Positions 17,544 through 25,982 are shown, numbered from the stretch's first letter. The stretch: 64,000 nucleotides of DNA from Bacteroidales bacterium (GCA_017428285.1 JAFRRE010000129.1:10124-74123); one strand, 5' to 3'. The notes: generated by a model not told the origin, from the letters alone. Program-made: numbers and translations.

Positions 17544-18376
17544 AACAAAAAATACTCATAGCATTTTTGTTTTTTGTTTTGCTTTATTCCCAAACTAAAG
17601 CGCAAAACATCCACTATTGGGACGGCATAGAAGCCTTCGACGGCCCTACGGACAAGAATCCAGTTTTAGCCGCCCAATTGGATTTCTATTTCGACAAGAT
17701 GGTGGCTCCCCTACCCGATTCCATCACTCCAGAAATCGACCGATTGATAGAAAGGACCAGTTTCAACCCTGACCTCCGAGATTTCATCCTTTGGCATCTA
17801 TTGGAGAAATACCGCCACCCCGAGTACATAAGCCAGGACCAAGTATTCGTTTACCTTTATGACCAATACTTTTCCCAATTGGAAATCAAGGACTTAAACA
17901 AAACTAATTTGGCATTGATTCGCGACAAAGCTGAGACTTTTCGAAGACTGGCCTTATTCAACCTTGCTCCCGATTTCGCAATAAGCGATTCCATTGATTT
18001 ACATTCCGTTGAAAGCGAATACACGGTGTTGTTTTTCTACGACCATGACTGCGATGTTTGCCACAAGGAAAAGCAAGAACTGGATTCTGTTGTTTTGGTA
18101 CATCCTGAAGTTACAGTACTTGCAATCGACATGAATCCCGACAATTCGGGTGAAGGTTCGGGTGAAAGTTCGGGTGAAAGTTCGGGCGAATTTGCAATTC
18201 GCCCGAAAGGAGATGGGGATTTGAAATCCCCTATTCAATACCGCCGGATTACAAATCCTTCGGAACTCATAGGATTATACGACATCGAAACCACTCCGCT
18301 GATTTATGTATTAGACAAGGACAAACGCATCATTGCCAAGAAGATACGGGCAAGACAGATACCAATAATCTTGTAG
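17540..18376 (+). CDS. Exported DUF5106/thioredoxin-like protein
   Basis: A 278-aa protein with a signal peptide (KQKILIAFLFFVLLYSQTKAQ), an N-terminal helical DUF5106-like region (about 22-140), and a thioredoxin-like domain with YTVLFFYDHDCDVCHKEK carrying a CDVC redox motif (near residue 172). Such proteins are periplasmic thiol-disulfide factors in Bacteroidota. It starts with GTG, overlapping the toxin stop. Oddities: codons about 202-231 are made of four 12-bp tandem repeats and two perfect palindromes (see repeat at 18145), inserted between LAIDMN and the NPSELIGLYDIETTP strand. The stop codon lies in another palindromic repeat. The domain is probably still foldable because the insert sits in a loop. 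Confidence 0.8.
   Translation: MKQKILIAFLFFVLLYSQTKAQNIHYWDGIEAFDGPTDKNPVLAAQLDFYFDKMVAPLPDSITPEIDRLIERTSFNPDLRDFILWHLLEKYRHPEYISQDQVFVYLYDQYFSQLEIKDLNKTNLALIRDKAETFRRLALFNLAPDFAISDSIDLHSVESEYTVLFFYDHDCDVCHKEKQELDSVVLVHPEVTVLAIDMNPDNSGEGSGESSGESSGEFAIRPKGDGDLKSPIQYRRITNPSELIGLYDIETTPLIYVLDKDKRIIAKKIRARQIPIIL
18145..18231 (+). repeat. In-frame tandem repeat plus two palindromes inside the DUF5106 gene
   Basis: Four 12-bp units of type TTCGGGTGAAAG (18145-18192) run into a perfect 12-bp inverted repeat TTCGGGCGAATT-TGC-complement (18181-18207), followed by GGGGATTT-G-AAATCCCC (18215-18231). The protein reads SGEGSGESSGESSGEF there. Confidence 0.85.
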
Positions 18377-18450
18377 AGACGCCGATTCATCGCGTCTCGA
18401 ATATTGCATTCATTTTGTCATTGGAGACGCGATAAATCACGTCTCTACAA
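18371..18450. repeat. Palindromic repeat supplying both convergent stop codons
   Basis: TTGTAGAGAC (18371-18380) and GTCTCTACAA (18441-18450) are perfect complements, with further pairing of CGCGTCTC and GAGACGCG inside. The TAG in each arm is the stop codon of the gene reading into it: the DUF5106 gene on plus and the kinase gene on minus. It may also act as a bidirectional terminator. Confidence 0.8.
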
Positions 18451-19521
18451 CGCCAATATCTGTTTCATTTCATCTAGGTGCGCCTCAGCTTCCTCAAACA
18501 ATTTCCACTGTGCTCGTGTACGCACCAGATTGTGGGTAGGATATTTTATCTTATAATAGGTATTGCCGTTGATGTAATCTGTCAGAAAACGAACGGCCTG
18601 CATGTAGGGGAACAATGTGGCAGCATAGGGCAGATTCTCCTTTTCAATCGGCAAGAGGAAAGATTTCGTGCCTTCCAAATAACCTTTTGCAAAAGCCTTG
18701 AAAATCTCCATATTGAAATGAATGTTATCTAAATCGGGGTCGTCCTCAGCACCTGTGTTGGCAGCCGAGCGCAAAAAATCGCCAAAGTCGGAGAAGACAA
18801 AACTCGGCATAATGGTATCCAAATCAATGATGCAGAGCACGTTACCTTCTTTGTCAAAAAGCATGTTGTTTACCTTGGTGTCACAATGGCAAATACGTTT
18901 CGGCAACTTGCCCTCGCGATTAAGTCGCTCGCCAAGACTCATCCTATCAGCTGCCTCTCTGATTTTAGCCACGAACTTCTGCACTTCCACCTCACGCATC
19001 TGCCCCACACGGTCTTCGGCGACAGCATCTTCCAATTGTTTCAAGCGAAATTCAATGTTGTGGAAATCAGGGATGATCTCCCCTATCGGTGCATCCAAAT
19101 CCGTCAACAACGACTCGAAATCACCAAAGGAACGACCTGCATAATAGGCATACTCTGGCGTGACTACCTCATAGGTATAGCTATCGGCGACGAAGTCCAT
19201 CACACGCCAATATTTCTCATTTTCAACGATATAGGTCTTGCCAGTATCTGCTTTCAAAAAGTGCAAGACCCTGCGATTGATATCGGCAACGCCTTGACTT
19301 TCATACTTTTTCCGAATATGATTGGTCACGGCCTCGATGTTGTTTTGCAGCATGTCGACATCGGTAAAGACTGCGTTATTGATGCGTTGCAGCACATATC
19401 TCGGCTGTCCTGCAACCATAATCTTATAAGTATCGTTGATAAGTCCATTGCCCAAAGGCTCAATGTTGTCGATAGTTTTCGGGTCGATGAAACGGCCAGC
19501 GATGGCAAAAAGTTCATTCAT
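18445..19521 (-). CDS. APH-fold sugar kinase, N-acetylhexosamine 1-kinase-like
   Basis: A 358-aa cytoplasmic phosphotransferase of the aminoglycoside phosphotransferase fold, close in pattern to N-acetylhexosamine kinases (NahK type) that phosphorylate GlcNAc/GalNAc at C1. It has an ATP-binding N-lobe (EPLGNGLINDTYKI, YVLQRIN), catalytic loop ICHCDTKVNNMLFD (D214, N219) and metal-binding IIDLDTIM (D233). It is divergent from a GH109-type alpha-N-acetylgalactosaminidase, which supports an amino-sugar substrate; that substrate is inference. The 3' end lies in a palindromic repeat. Confidence 0.75.
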   Translation of the reverse strand: MNELFAIAGRFIDPKTIDNIEPLGNGLINDTYKIMVAGQPRYVLQRINNAVFTDVDMLQNNIEAVTNHIRKKYESQGVADINRRVLHFLKADTGKTYIVENEKYWRVMDFVADSYTYEVVTPEYAYYAGRSFGDFESLLTDLDAPIGEIIPDFHNIEFRLKQLEDAVAEDRVGQMREVEVQKFVAKIREAADRMSLGERLNREGKLPKRICHCDTKVNNMLFDKEGNVLCIIDLDTIMPSFVFSDFGDFLRSAANTGAEDDPDLDNIHFNMEIFKAFAKGYLEGTKSFLLPIEKENLPYAATLFPYMQAVRFLTDYINGNTYYKIKYPTHNLVRTRAQWKLFEEAEAHLDEMKQILAL

Positions 19522-19574
19522 AGCGATAATTTTTTGGCGAAGATAGGGGTTTTATTTGGATAATTCCTAATTTT

Positions 19575-19660
19575 GCCCTGATTTTTTGGCGTGAAGCCCG
19601 TCCTGAAGGGACGATACCTTATTTACCCTACACAAGCGCAGCGCAGTGTAGGGCCTGACA
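19575..19660. repeat. Two short intergenic palindromes
   Basis: The kinase/GH109 intergenic region contains CCCGTCCTGAAGGGACG and a hairpin pairing CCCTACAC with GTGTAGGG around GCGCAGCGC. They look like members of dispersed palindromic repeats rather than classical operators. Confidence 0.5.
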
Positions 19661-19681
19661 TGACAACAAACAAACAGACAA

Positions 19682-21106
19682 ATGAAAAACAAACTACAAA
19701 AACTCCTCCTCGCCCTGCTGCTCCTCGGCATGGCCACGGCATGCACAGAAAAGCAAGCCACCGAAACTGAAGTCCGCAAGGGCAACTACCGCATTGTCGA
19801 CAACACCATCGTTTTCGACGAGCCACAACGCATCGAGGGACAGAAGAGTGTCCTGCAATTCACCGTCGACCCCATTGAAAACGTCCGTATCGGCTTTATC
19901 GGCCTCGGTATGCGTGGTCCGGATGCCGTCGACCGCATGACCTACATTGATGGCGTGACTGTCGTTGCCTTGTGCGACATCGAGCCCGACCGTGTGGAAG
20001 CCGTGCAAACCAACATCCTCGAAAAGAAAGGCCTGCCCCGCGCCGCCGCTTACACGGGTCGCGAGGGATGGAAAGAACTTGTCGCCCGCGACGACATCGA
20101 CCTCGTTTACATCTGCACCGACTGGAAGACCCATGTCCCGATGGCCGTCTACGCCATGCAACACGGCAAACATGTGGCTGTGGAAGTGCCTGCTGCCACC
20201 TCACTCGAAGAGTGCTGGCAGCTGGTCGACGTGGCCGAACAGACCCAACGCCACTGCATGATGCTCGAGAACTGCTGCTACGACTTCTTCGAACTGACCG
20301 CCCTCAACATGGCCCAACAAGGCATGTTCGGCGAGCTTATCCACGGCGAAGGCGCTTACATTCACAACCTTGAGCCTTTCTGGCACGAGTATTATGAAAA
20401 CTGGCGCTTGGAGTTCAACCAAAACCACTCAGGCGATGTCTATCCCACCCACGGCTTAGGACCTCTCTGCCAAGCCTTCAACATTCACCGTGGCGACCGC
20501 ATGAAGACTTTGGTCTCGATGGGCACGCCTTCCTACAACGGCAAGAAAATCGCCAAGGAGATGATGAATGTGGATGACTTCGCCAACGGCGACATGACCA
20601 CCACGATGATTCAGACCGAGAAAGGCAAGACTCTCCTCATTGAGCATGACGTTTACACCTACCGCCCATACAACCGTTTGTATCAACTTACGGGCACAGA
20701 AGGTTTTGCCAACAAATACCCCACGGAAGGCTTCACTTTGCTTGAGGAAAAGCTTCCCACCGGTTTCCTTGCCGAAGGCCAACACCTTAACCCACATGCA
20801 TTTGTTCCCGCCGAAGTGCGTGACAAAATCATGAAGGAATACCTCCACCCCATCGCGGTCGAAATCGAGGAAAAAGCCAAGGAAGTGGGTGGTCATGGCG
20901 GCATGGACTTCGTCATGGACTACCGCCTCATCTATTGCCTGCATAACGGTTTGCCGCTTGACCAAGACGTTTACGATGCCGCAGAATGGTCATGCCTCGG
21001 CGAACTGACAGCAGCCTCCATCGCCAATGGTGGTATGCCCGTTCAGATGCCAGACTTTACTCGCGGAGATTGGAATAAAGTTCAAGGGTATCGCCACGCA
21101 AAATAA
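19682..21106 (+). CDS. GH109-type alpha-N-acetylgalactosaminidase lipoprotein (Gfo/Idh/MocA fold)
   Basis: A 474-aa lipoprotein (lipobox ...LLGMATAC, Cys21) with an NAD-binding Rossmann domain (IGFIGLGMRG, residues about 71-80) and a Gfo/Idh/MocA C-terminal domain. Segments such as LMLENCCYDFFELT-like (MMLENCCYDFFELT), GEGAYIHNLEP, YPTHGLGPLCQAFN and GHGGMDFVMDYRL match the GH109 family, which removes alpha-GalNAc by an NAD-dependent mechanism (blood-group A or mucin O-glycans). It sits alone but divergent from an N-acetylhexosamine-kinase-like gene, forming a plausible GalNAc release and salvage pair. It is GC-rich and has highly regular codon use compared with the surface proteins. Confidence 0.88.
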   Translation: MKNKLQKLLLALLLLGMATACTEKQATETEVRKGNYRIVDNTIVFDEPQRIEGQKSVLQFTVDPIENVRIGFIGLGMRGPDAVDRMTYIDGVTVVALCDIEPDRVEAVQTNILEKKGLPRAAAYTGREGWKELVARDDIDLVYICTDWKTHVPMAVYAMQHGKHVAVEVPAATSLEECWQLVDVAEQTQRHCMMLENCCYDFFELTALNMAQQGMFGELIHGEGAYIHNLEPFWHEYYENWRLEFNQNHSGDVYPTHGLGPLCQAFNIHRGDRMKTLVSMGTPSYNGKKIAKEMMNVDDFANGDMTTTMIQTEKGKTLLIEHDVYTYRPYNRLYQLTGTEGFANKYPTEGFTLLEEKLPTGFLAEGQHLNPHAFVPAEVRDKIMKEYLHPIAVEIEEKAKEVGGHGGMDFVMDYRLIYCLHNGLPLDQDVYDAAEWSCLGELTAASIANGGMPVQMPDFTRGDWNKVQGYRHAK

Positions 21107-21112
21107 TTAGAT

Positions 21113-21120
21113 TATCTTTG
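21113..21120 (+). promoter_or_regulatory. Bacteroidota -7 promoter box, ParE module
   Basis: TATCTTTG fits TAnnTTTG, 20 bp before the ATG at 21140. Confidence 0.5.
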
Positions 21121-21139
21121 CAGTCAAATACTATTTGAG

Positions 21140-21343
21140 ATGAAACCATACAATGACGAAGAAAAATCTTCTTCAATTGCTTCAGAGCCACAGTTAGCCT
21201 ATGGAAGCGTGACACAAACGACACCCATACCAAAATGCTCCACTCAAGGAGTTCCTGAAGGATATATGACATTGGAGCATTTCGGAGAACTCTTTCATCA
21301 AAAACTTGATGACTGCTATGCGCACTTACCAAGTAATAATTAG
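21140..21343 (+). CDS. Small putative antitoxin upstream of ParE-like toxin
   Basis: A 67-aa protein, MKPYNDEEKSSSIASEPQLA..., ending MTLEHFGELFHQKLDDCYAH. It overlaps the downstream ParE-like toxin gene by 26 bp and has its own promoter box. The C-terminal MTLEHFGELFHQKLDD stretch looks like the toxin-contact helix of small Bacteroidota antitoxins; the N-terminal half is low-complexity and no DNA-binding fold is visible. Role inferred from position only. Confidence 0.6.
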   Translation: MKPYNDEEKSSSIASEPQLAYGSVTQTTPIPKCSTQGVPEGYMTLEHFGELFHQKLDDCYAHLPSNN

Positions 21344-21623
21344 TTACGCAGTTTTGACAGAATTGGAGGCAATGGCACAATACATTGCCTCCATTTATCG
21401 GCCTGATAGCGGGCATAAATATGTCAATAGGATATTAGGCCAATTGGCTGCTTTATCCTATTCAGCAGATGCTTATCAATATAGTCGTTTCAAAATGGCA
21501 AAGACCATCCATCCAAAAGCAAAAACACTAACCATTATAAACCGCAAATGGACTGTCGTTTTCCACATTGATGGTGATTTTGTCATTGTAGACAAAATCT
21601 TCCCAGCTAAAACTATTTACTAG
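21318..21623 (+). CDS. ParE/RelE-superfamily toxin
   Basis: A 101-aa protein with the ParE/RelE pattern: YQVIISYAVLTELEAMAQYIASIYRPDSGHKYVNRILGQLAAL helices, then beta strands TLTIINRKWTVVFHIDGDFVIVDKIFP. ParE relatives poison gyrase, RelE relatives cleave mRNA; sequence alone does not separate them. I chose the ATG at 21318 (MRTYQVIIS); the ATG at 21309 is also possible. It overlaps the upstream putative antitoxin and converges on the glycosyltransferase gene with only a 6-bp gap. Confidence 0.75.
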   Translation: MRTYQVIISYAVLTELEAMAQYIASIYRPDSGHKYVNRILGQLAALSYSADAYQYSRFKMAKTIHPKAKTLTIINRKWTVVFHIDGDFVIVDKIFPAKTIY

Positions 21624-21629
21624 GCTATA

Positions 21630-23582
21630 CTATTTTACCGTAACCGACCTGAAGAAAATCTCGGCATCTTTCCAAACGGTATAGTCGCGGGCATAAAGCA
21701 GATTCATCTGATTGAGGACATCGGTTTCGACGTCCTTTTCCATAAATGAAGCGGGATTGTAGACGCCCTTTCGAATCTTAGGCAGCTTCTGTGTCTCGTC
21801 GGCAGGCGAACAGTAGCCCACCCAAGTGCGACGACCTAACAAAACCAAAATGGCATCCTTCAAGAACCTCACAGGCTTTTTGACGACCAAAGCCAAAGGA
21901 AGCCAGAAAAGCATACTAAATACACTCATCACCACATCGAACAGGCGTTTGTTGCGACGGTTGGCCACCGTGTCAATTGCTTTGATGTCAACAGTATAAA
22001 GGTCTCCGCGTGTATTGATGCTATTGCTGCCAATGATAGATAAACTGTCCTTTGGTGCAATCTTGTAATCCACATTGGTGGCATGCCAATCCACCATCTT
22101 GTCGATGATGACCTGATGCGGCACATCCTTCGAACAGAAGATAACCTCTGTAATCTTGTAAATCTCAATGATGTCGGGCACCTGCGAGAGGTTGCCGATG
22201 AAGCCTTCAGGAGCCTCACCCTGTGTTTCCGAACTCACCAAACCGATGAAATCCGGTTTAATCGATGTGCTCTCCAAAATGGAGTTGACACGTTGCGTCT
22301 CCTCTGGACTGCCGATGACAAGGAAGCGCTTCTTCTCCGTCCTCTTCGACTGGAAGTTCTCGTTACCCAACAAGATGCCTATGAATCGCGTGAGGCTCAT
22401 CTCCAAGGCCAGCCACAACATTCCGAAGAGTATCAATGCTCTGGAGAAACGCAGACTCAAAGGCAACAAGGCATACAGCACCAAAATGACCGCACTACCG
22501 AAGGCCACGCCTAGAACGGCCTTCCCAATGTTATAGGGCTTGTCGTAACCTCCAGCAAAATAGGTGGATAGTAGCCAAATCAAGATATAGATGGGCAAAA
22601 CAACCGCAAACAGTACTGTTGGATAGGTTCCTGCACCGCCATAAATGGTGCTGTGACCCCAGAAATAACTGATGGTCGCTAAGCCACCATAACCCAACAC
22701 CGCATCGAGGAACGGTATGGCCGCCTTGTGGAAAAATTGCGACACTAGAGCGAAAAAGGCTTTGATGTAGATGGCCACATTAATAAGGAAAGAGAACGAC
22801 TTGGCCCAGGAGTTGCCAAAATGCTTCTTGGCAAAGATCTCCATGGCGCGGTAGAAGACAAACACATAATTCACACTGGTCTTCTTGGTGCTCTCGCCCT
22901 TATAATGGATAATGCGCGTCTCGGGGAAATAGTAATTCTTGTAACCGCCTTGAGTAATGCGGTACGACAGGTCGATGTCCTCGCCGTACATGAAAAATGT
23001 CTCATCGAGCAGGCCAACCTTGTCCAAAGTTTCCTTTCGCATCAGCATGAAGGCACCTGCTAAAATCTCGACCTCATTGGTTTCATCGTTGGAAAGATGA
23101 CCCATGTAATAACGGGCAAAGCGTTTGCTGTGCGGGAAGAGTTTGGTCAGACCGAACATCTTGTAGAACGCCGTCTTCGCCGTAGGCAAACCGCGCTTCG
23201 ATTCTGGCAGGAACTGTCCCTTACCATCCACCATCTTCACGCCAAGACCGCCTGCATCAGGATGGCTGTCCATGAAGGCGATACATTTCGAGAAGGTATC
23301 ATCCTCCACCACCGTGTCGGGATTGAGGAGCAGCACATACTCGCCTGTCGAAATCCTAATTGCCTGATTGTTTGCCTTTGCAAAACCGACATTGTCCTTG
23401 TTGGCGATGACCTTCACCTCGGGAAACTTCTGCGCCAGCATCTTCAACGAGCCGTCAACGGAGTTGTTGTCAACGACAAACACCTCCCCCTCGATGCCCT
23501 GCATGGCGCGGCGCACCGAGTAAAGGCATTGTTCGAGGAAATACTCGACGTTGTAGTTGACGATGACGACAGAGAGTTTCAT
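21630..23582 (-). CDS. GT2 glycosyltransferase fused to a membrane, degenerate sugar-phosphotransferase region
   Basis: A 650-aa protein. Residues 1-about 250 are a family 2 glycosyltransferase (LSVVIVNYNVEYFLEQCL, FVVDNNSVDGS, GEYVLLLNPDT, AGAFMLMRKE, FFMYGEDIDLSYR). Then come about four transmembrane helices (270-400) and a Rossmann-like CoA-binding segment (KKRFLVIGSPEETQ). The C-terminus resembles the ends of bacterial sugar transferases (WbaP/PglC type): KRLFDVVMSVFSMLFWLPLAL, LPKIRKGV, YARDYTVWKDAEIFFRS. The central catalytic KFRTM-type block of that family is missing, so this part is probably not catalytic. Likely acts in cell-surface glycan or O-glycoprotein assembly. Flanked by palindromic repeats at its 5' side. 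Confidence 0.82.
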   Translation of the reverse strand: MKLSVVIVNYNVEYFLEQCLYSVRRAMQGIEGEVFVVDNNSVDGSLKMLAQKFPEVKVIANKDNVGFAKANNQAIRISTGEYVLLLNPDTVVEDDTFSKCIAFMDSHPDAGGLGVKMVDGKGQFLPESKRGLPTAKTAFYKMFGLTKLFPHSKRFARYYMGHLSNDETNEVEILAGAFMLMRKETLDKVGLLDETFFMYGEDIDLSYRITQGGYKNYYFPETRIIHYKGESTKKTSVNYVFVFYRAMEIFAKKHFGNSWAKSFSFLINVAIYIKAFFALVSQFFHKAAIPFLDAVLGYGGLATISYFWGHSTIYGGAGTYPTVLFAVVLPIYILIWLLSTYFAGGYDKPYNIGKAVLGVAFGSAVILVLYALLPLSLRFSRALILFGMLWLALEMSLTRFIGILLGNENFQSKRTEKKRFLVIGSPEETQRVNSILESTSIKPDFIGLVSSETQGEAPEGFIGNLSQVPDIIEIYKITEVIFCSKDVPHQVIIDKMVDWHATNVDYKIAPKDSLSIIGSNSINTRGDLYTVDIKAIDTVANRRNKRLFDVVMSVFSMLFWLPLALVVKKPVRFLKDAILVLLGRRTWVGYCSPADETQKLPKIRKGVYNPASFMEKDVETDVLNQMNLLYARDYTVWKDAEIFFRSVTVK

Positions 23583-23587
23583 TTTTT

Positions 23588-23662
23588 CAGCTTTATGCTA
23601 TCAGCCGTAAGCCATCAGCTTGACAGCACTATTGCTGAAAGCTGACGGCTGAGAGCTGATGA
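23588..23662. repeat. Intergenic palindromic repeat, GCTGATRGCTGA family (copy 1)
   Basis: Runs of CTATCAGCC, CATCAGCTT on one side and AAGCTGACGGCTGAGAGCTGATGA on the other form a broad imperfect palindrome. A related copy lies at 24889-24958, on the other side of the alkaline phosphatase gene. Confidence 0.75.
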
Positions 23663-23700
23663 CCATTCATTTTTCGCTTTGTTTATAAATAGGTTTTCCT

Positions 23701-24870
23701 CTAGTTTTCAGGCTTGCTATCCAAATTGACTTTTACCGCCTTGACTTTCGTGCTATCAACCTCGGGTAGACCATCGCCAATATTCTCCAAACCACAGGCA
23801 TTCAGAATCTTACCCTTGATAGCAGTGTTCTGCATCCATCCTGTGAATTGTTCTGCACCCGGGCCGTAGGCGTATACCATCACCGGCAAGCAGGTGTGGC
23901 TTCCAGTGGAATAGCAGAAGGACACATTGGTATATTTACCTTTCTTGTCGGGAAGGGTCAAACCACCCGTCTCATGGTCGGCAGTGACAACAACCAAGGT
24001 GTTTCCATGTTCCTCAGCATAGTCCAACGCGATTTGAATGGTTTGGCTGAAGTCGACCACCTCATCCACCATCCATGCCGAGTCGTTAGCATGGCATGCG
24101 AAGTCAATTTGCGAACCTTCCACCATGAGGAAGAAGCCATTCTCAGCATCATCAAGGGTGTTCAAGGCAGTCTTCACGGCACGAGGCAAGAAGTCGCCCC
24201 GTTTCGCCGCGGGAGGCATGTGACCGTCATCGGCCAAAACCGCATATTTCTTGCAGGTCACATCAATATCGGCAAGGGTGTCGTAAACCTTCCAGTCCAA
24301 CTCATTCTCCATCTTCTCAATAAGGTTGATGCTGTCCTTGCGTTGGTTAAAGTGTTTCATGCCACCGCCGATGATCAGGTTCAAATAAGGATTTTCGGCC
24401 ATCTGCACGGCAATATCTTCATATTGCTTGCGATGCGGCACCTTTGCATAAAAAGAGGCAGGCGTGGCATGGGTGACATAACTCGTCACAACGATGCCTG
24501 TTTCCTTACCCTGTTCAGCAAAGACTTCGAGCAAGGTCTTGACCGGAATAGTGTCCGGATTCACGCCAATCATGGCGTTGTTAGTCTTATGGTCGCTGGC
24601 GAGAGCTGTTCCGCCCGCAGCTGAGTCAGTGATGTCATTACTGGCCGAGTGGGTGTCGACCACACCAATGTAAGGGAACTTGGAAAACACCAACTCCTGA
24701 CGGGTGGCCAACATGCCTGCATAGACCTGCGGCAACGCTGTGCCGTCGCCAATGAAATAGATGACGTTTAAGGCCTTTGGTGTCTCTGAGGTTTCTTTCT
24801 CGGTACAACATGAGGAAAAGATGCCCAACATAACGAGGGCGATTAAGGATAGTGCAATTAGTTTTTTCAT
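23701..24870 (-). CDS. Alkaline phosphatase lipoprotein
   Basis: A 389-aa lipoprotein (GIFSSCC lipobox, Cys21) of the PhoA superfamily. It releases phosphate from phosphomonoesters in the periplasm or on the surface. Active-site features are YFIGDGTALPQ (metal-binding Asp42), the nucleophile in TDSAAGGTALA (Ser83), EGSQIDFACHAND, and VVTADHETGGLTL with the metal-binding Asp-His. Length is typical for the compact Bacteroidota form. The gene stands alone between two copies of the same palindromic repeat family; no Pho box was recognised. Confidence 0.92.
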   Translation of the reverse strand: MKKLIALSLIALVMLGIFSSCCTEKETSETPKALNVIYFIGDGTALPQVYAGMLATRQELVFSKFPYIGVVDTHSASNDITDSAAGGTALASDHKTNNAMIGVNPDTIPVKTLLEVFAEQGKETGIVVTSYVTHATPASFYAKVPHRKQYEDIAVQMAENPYLNLIIGGGMKHFNQRKDSINLIEKMENELDWKVYDTLADIDVTCKKYAVLADDGHMPPAAKRGDFLPRAVKTALNTLDDAENGFFLMVEGSQIDFACHANDSAWMVDEVVDFSQTIQIALDYAEEHGNTLVVVTADHETGGLTLPDKKGKYTNVSFCYSTGSHTCLPVMVYAYGPGAEQFTGWMQNTAIKGKILNACGLENIGDGLPEVDSTKVKAVKVNLDSKPEN

Positions 24871-24888
24871 ATTGGATTGATTTGTTTA

Positions 24889-24958
24889 GCTATCAGCAGT
24901 CAGCCGTCAGCTTTCAGCCACAGTCAAACCAGGCTGATAGCTGATAGCTGACTGCTAT
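24889..24958. repeat. Intergenic palindromic repeat, GCTGATRGCTGA family (copy 2)
   Basis: AGCTATCAGCAGTCAGCC on the left pairs with GGCTGATAGCTGATAGC and GCTGACTGCT on the right. It is upstream of the alkaline phosphatase and downstream of the transketolase C-subunit gene, so it may act as a spacer terminator. Confidence 0.75.
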
Positions 24959-24979
24959 TTAATCGTTTATTCTACCATT

Positions 24980-25933
24980 TTATTGCTTCCTCCCAACAAC
25001 TTTTTTCACTGCCTCCACGATGTCGGGCGTGTCAAGATGATAGGCTTTCAGCAACTCATCAGGCGTACCGCTTTGGCCGAAAACATCATTGACGGCCACC
25101 ATCTCCATCGGGCAAGGCAAATTCAAAGCCAACACCTGTGCGATGCTGTCGCCCAAACCGCCATTACGTTGGTGCTCTTCTGCAGTGACCACACAGCGGG
25201 TCTTCCCTACCGACTTCAGCACAGCCTCCACATCCAAGGGTTTGATGGTGTGTATGTTAATCAGCTCAGCATTGATGCCCATTTCTTTCAGGATTGGCAA
25301 CGCTTGCACGGCTTTCCAAACGAGGTGGCCGCAAGCAAAAATAGTCACATCGGTGCCTTCTTGCAGCATTTGGGCCTTGCCGATGACAAATTTCTCATCC
25401 ACTGGGGTGAAATTCGGCACTTTGGGGCGACCGAAACGCAGGTACACTGGGCCATCGTACTCGGCAGCGGCAAGGGTGGCATTCTTGGTCTGGTTGAAGT
25501 CGCAAGGCACGATAACAGTCATGTTGGGCAGCATCTTCATCAGGCCAATATCCTCGAGGATCTGGTGTGTGGCACCGTCTTCACCAAGGGTAACACCAGC
25601 ATGGGAGGCAGCAATCTTCACGTTCTTGTTGGAATAGGCCACACTCTGACGGATCTGGTCATAGACGCGTCCCGTGGAGAATGCCGCAAAGGTGCCCGTG
25701 AACGGCACGAAGCCGCTCAAGGCCATGCCAGCCGCCATGTTAATCATATTGGCCTCGGCGATGCCCGTCTGGAAGAAACGCTCGGGGAACTCCTTGGCGA
25801 AGTCGCCCATCTTCAGCGAGCCAGTGAGGTCGGCACAAAAGGCCACCACCTTGGGATTGCGGCGCCCTGCTTCGAGCAAGCCTTCACCGAACCCCGATCT
25901 TGTATCTTTGTTGTTTTGAATTGTAAAGTCCAT
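24980..25933 (-). CDS. Transketolase, C-terminal subunit (split enzyme)
   Basis: A 317-aa protein covering the pyrimidine-binding and C-terminal domains of transketolase. Segments are RSGFGEGLLEAGRRNPKVVAFCADLTGS, TGIAEANMINMAAGMALSGFVPF, SHAGVTLGEDGATHQILEDI and GVNAELIN-like INAELINIHTIKPLD. It pairs with the N-terminal subunit at 26060-26902 to form the thiamine-diphosphate enzyme of the non-oxidative pentose-phosphate pathway. Split transketolases of this type are known in many bacteria and archaea. The two genes are separated by 126 bp containing a REP-like palindrome, so expression of the two halves may differ. Confidence 0.93.
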   Translation of the reverse strand: MDFTIQNNKDTRSGFGEGLLEAGRRNPKVVAFCADLTGSLKMGDFAKEFPERFFQTGIAEANMINMAAGMALSGFVPFTGTFAAFSTGRVYDQIRQSVAYSNKNVKIAASHAGVTLGEDGATHQILEDIGLMKMLPNMTVIVPCDFNQTKNATLAAAEYDGPVYLRFGRPKVPNFTPVDEKFVIGKAQMLQEGTDVTIFACGHLVWKAVQALPILKEMGINAELINIHTIKPLDVEAVLKSVGKTRCVVTAEEHQRNGGLGDSIAQVLALNLPCPMEMVAVNDVFGQSGTPDELLKAYHLDTPDIVEAVKKVVGRKQ

Positions 25934-25982
25934 GTTTATATGTTATGTTGAATCGTTGATTGTTGAAATGTTGAATTGTTGG

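Noticed and set aside
18145..18231. Short tandem repeats as possible CRISPR or plasmid iterons
   Set aside because: They are contiguous 12-bp coding units without spacers, within a gene, and no replication gene is nearby.
19694..20373. Long alternate-frame ORFs within the GH109 gene
   Set aside because: They are shadows caused by high GC and strong codon bias of the real gene; translations are Arg-rich and lack any family pattern.
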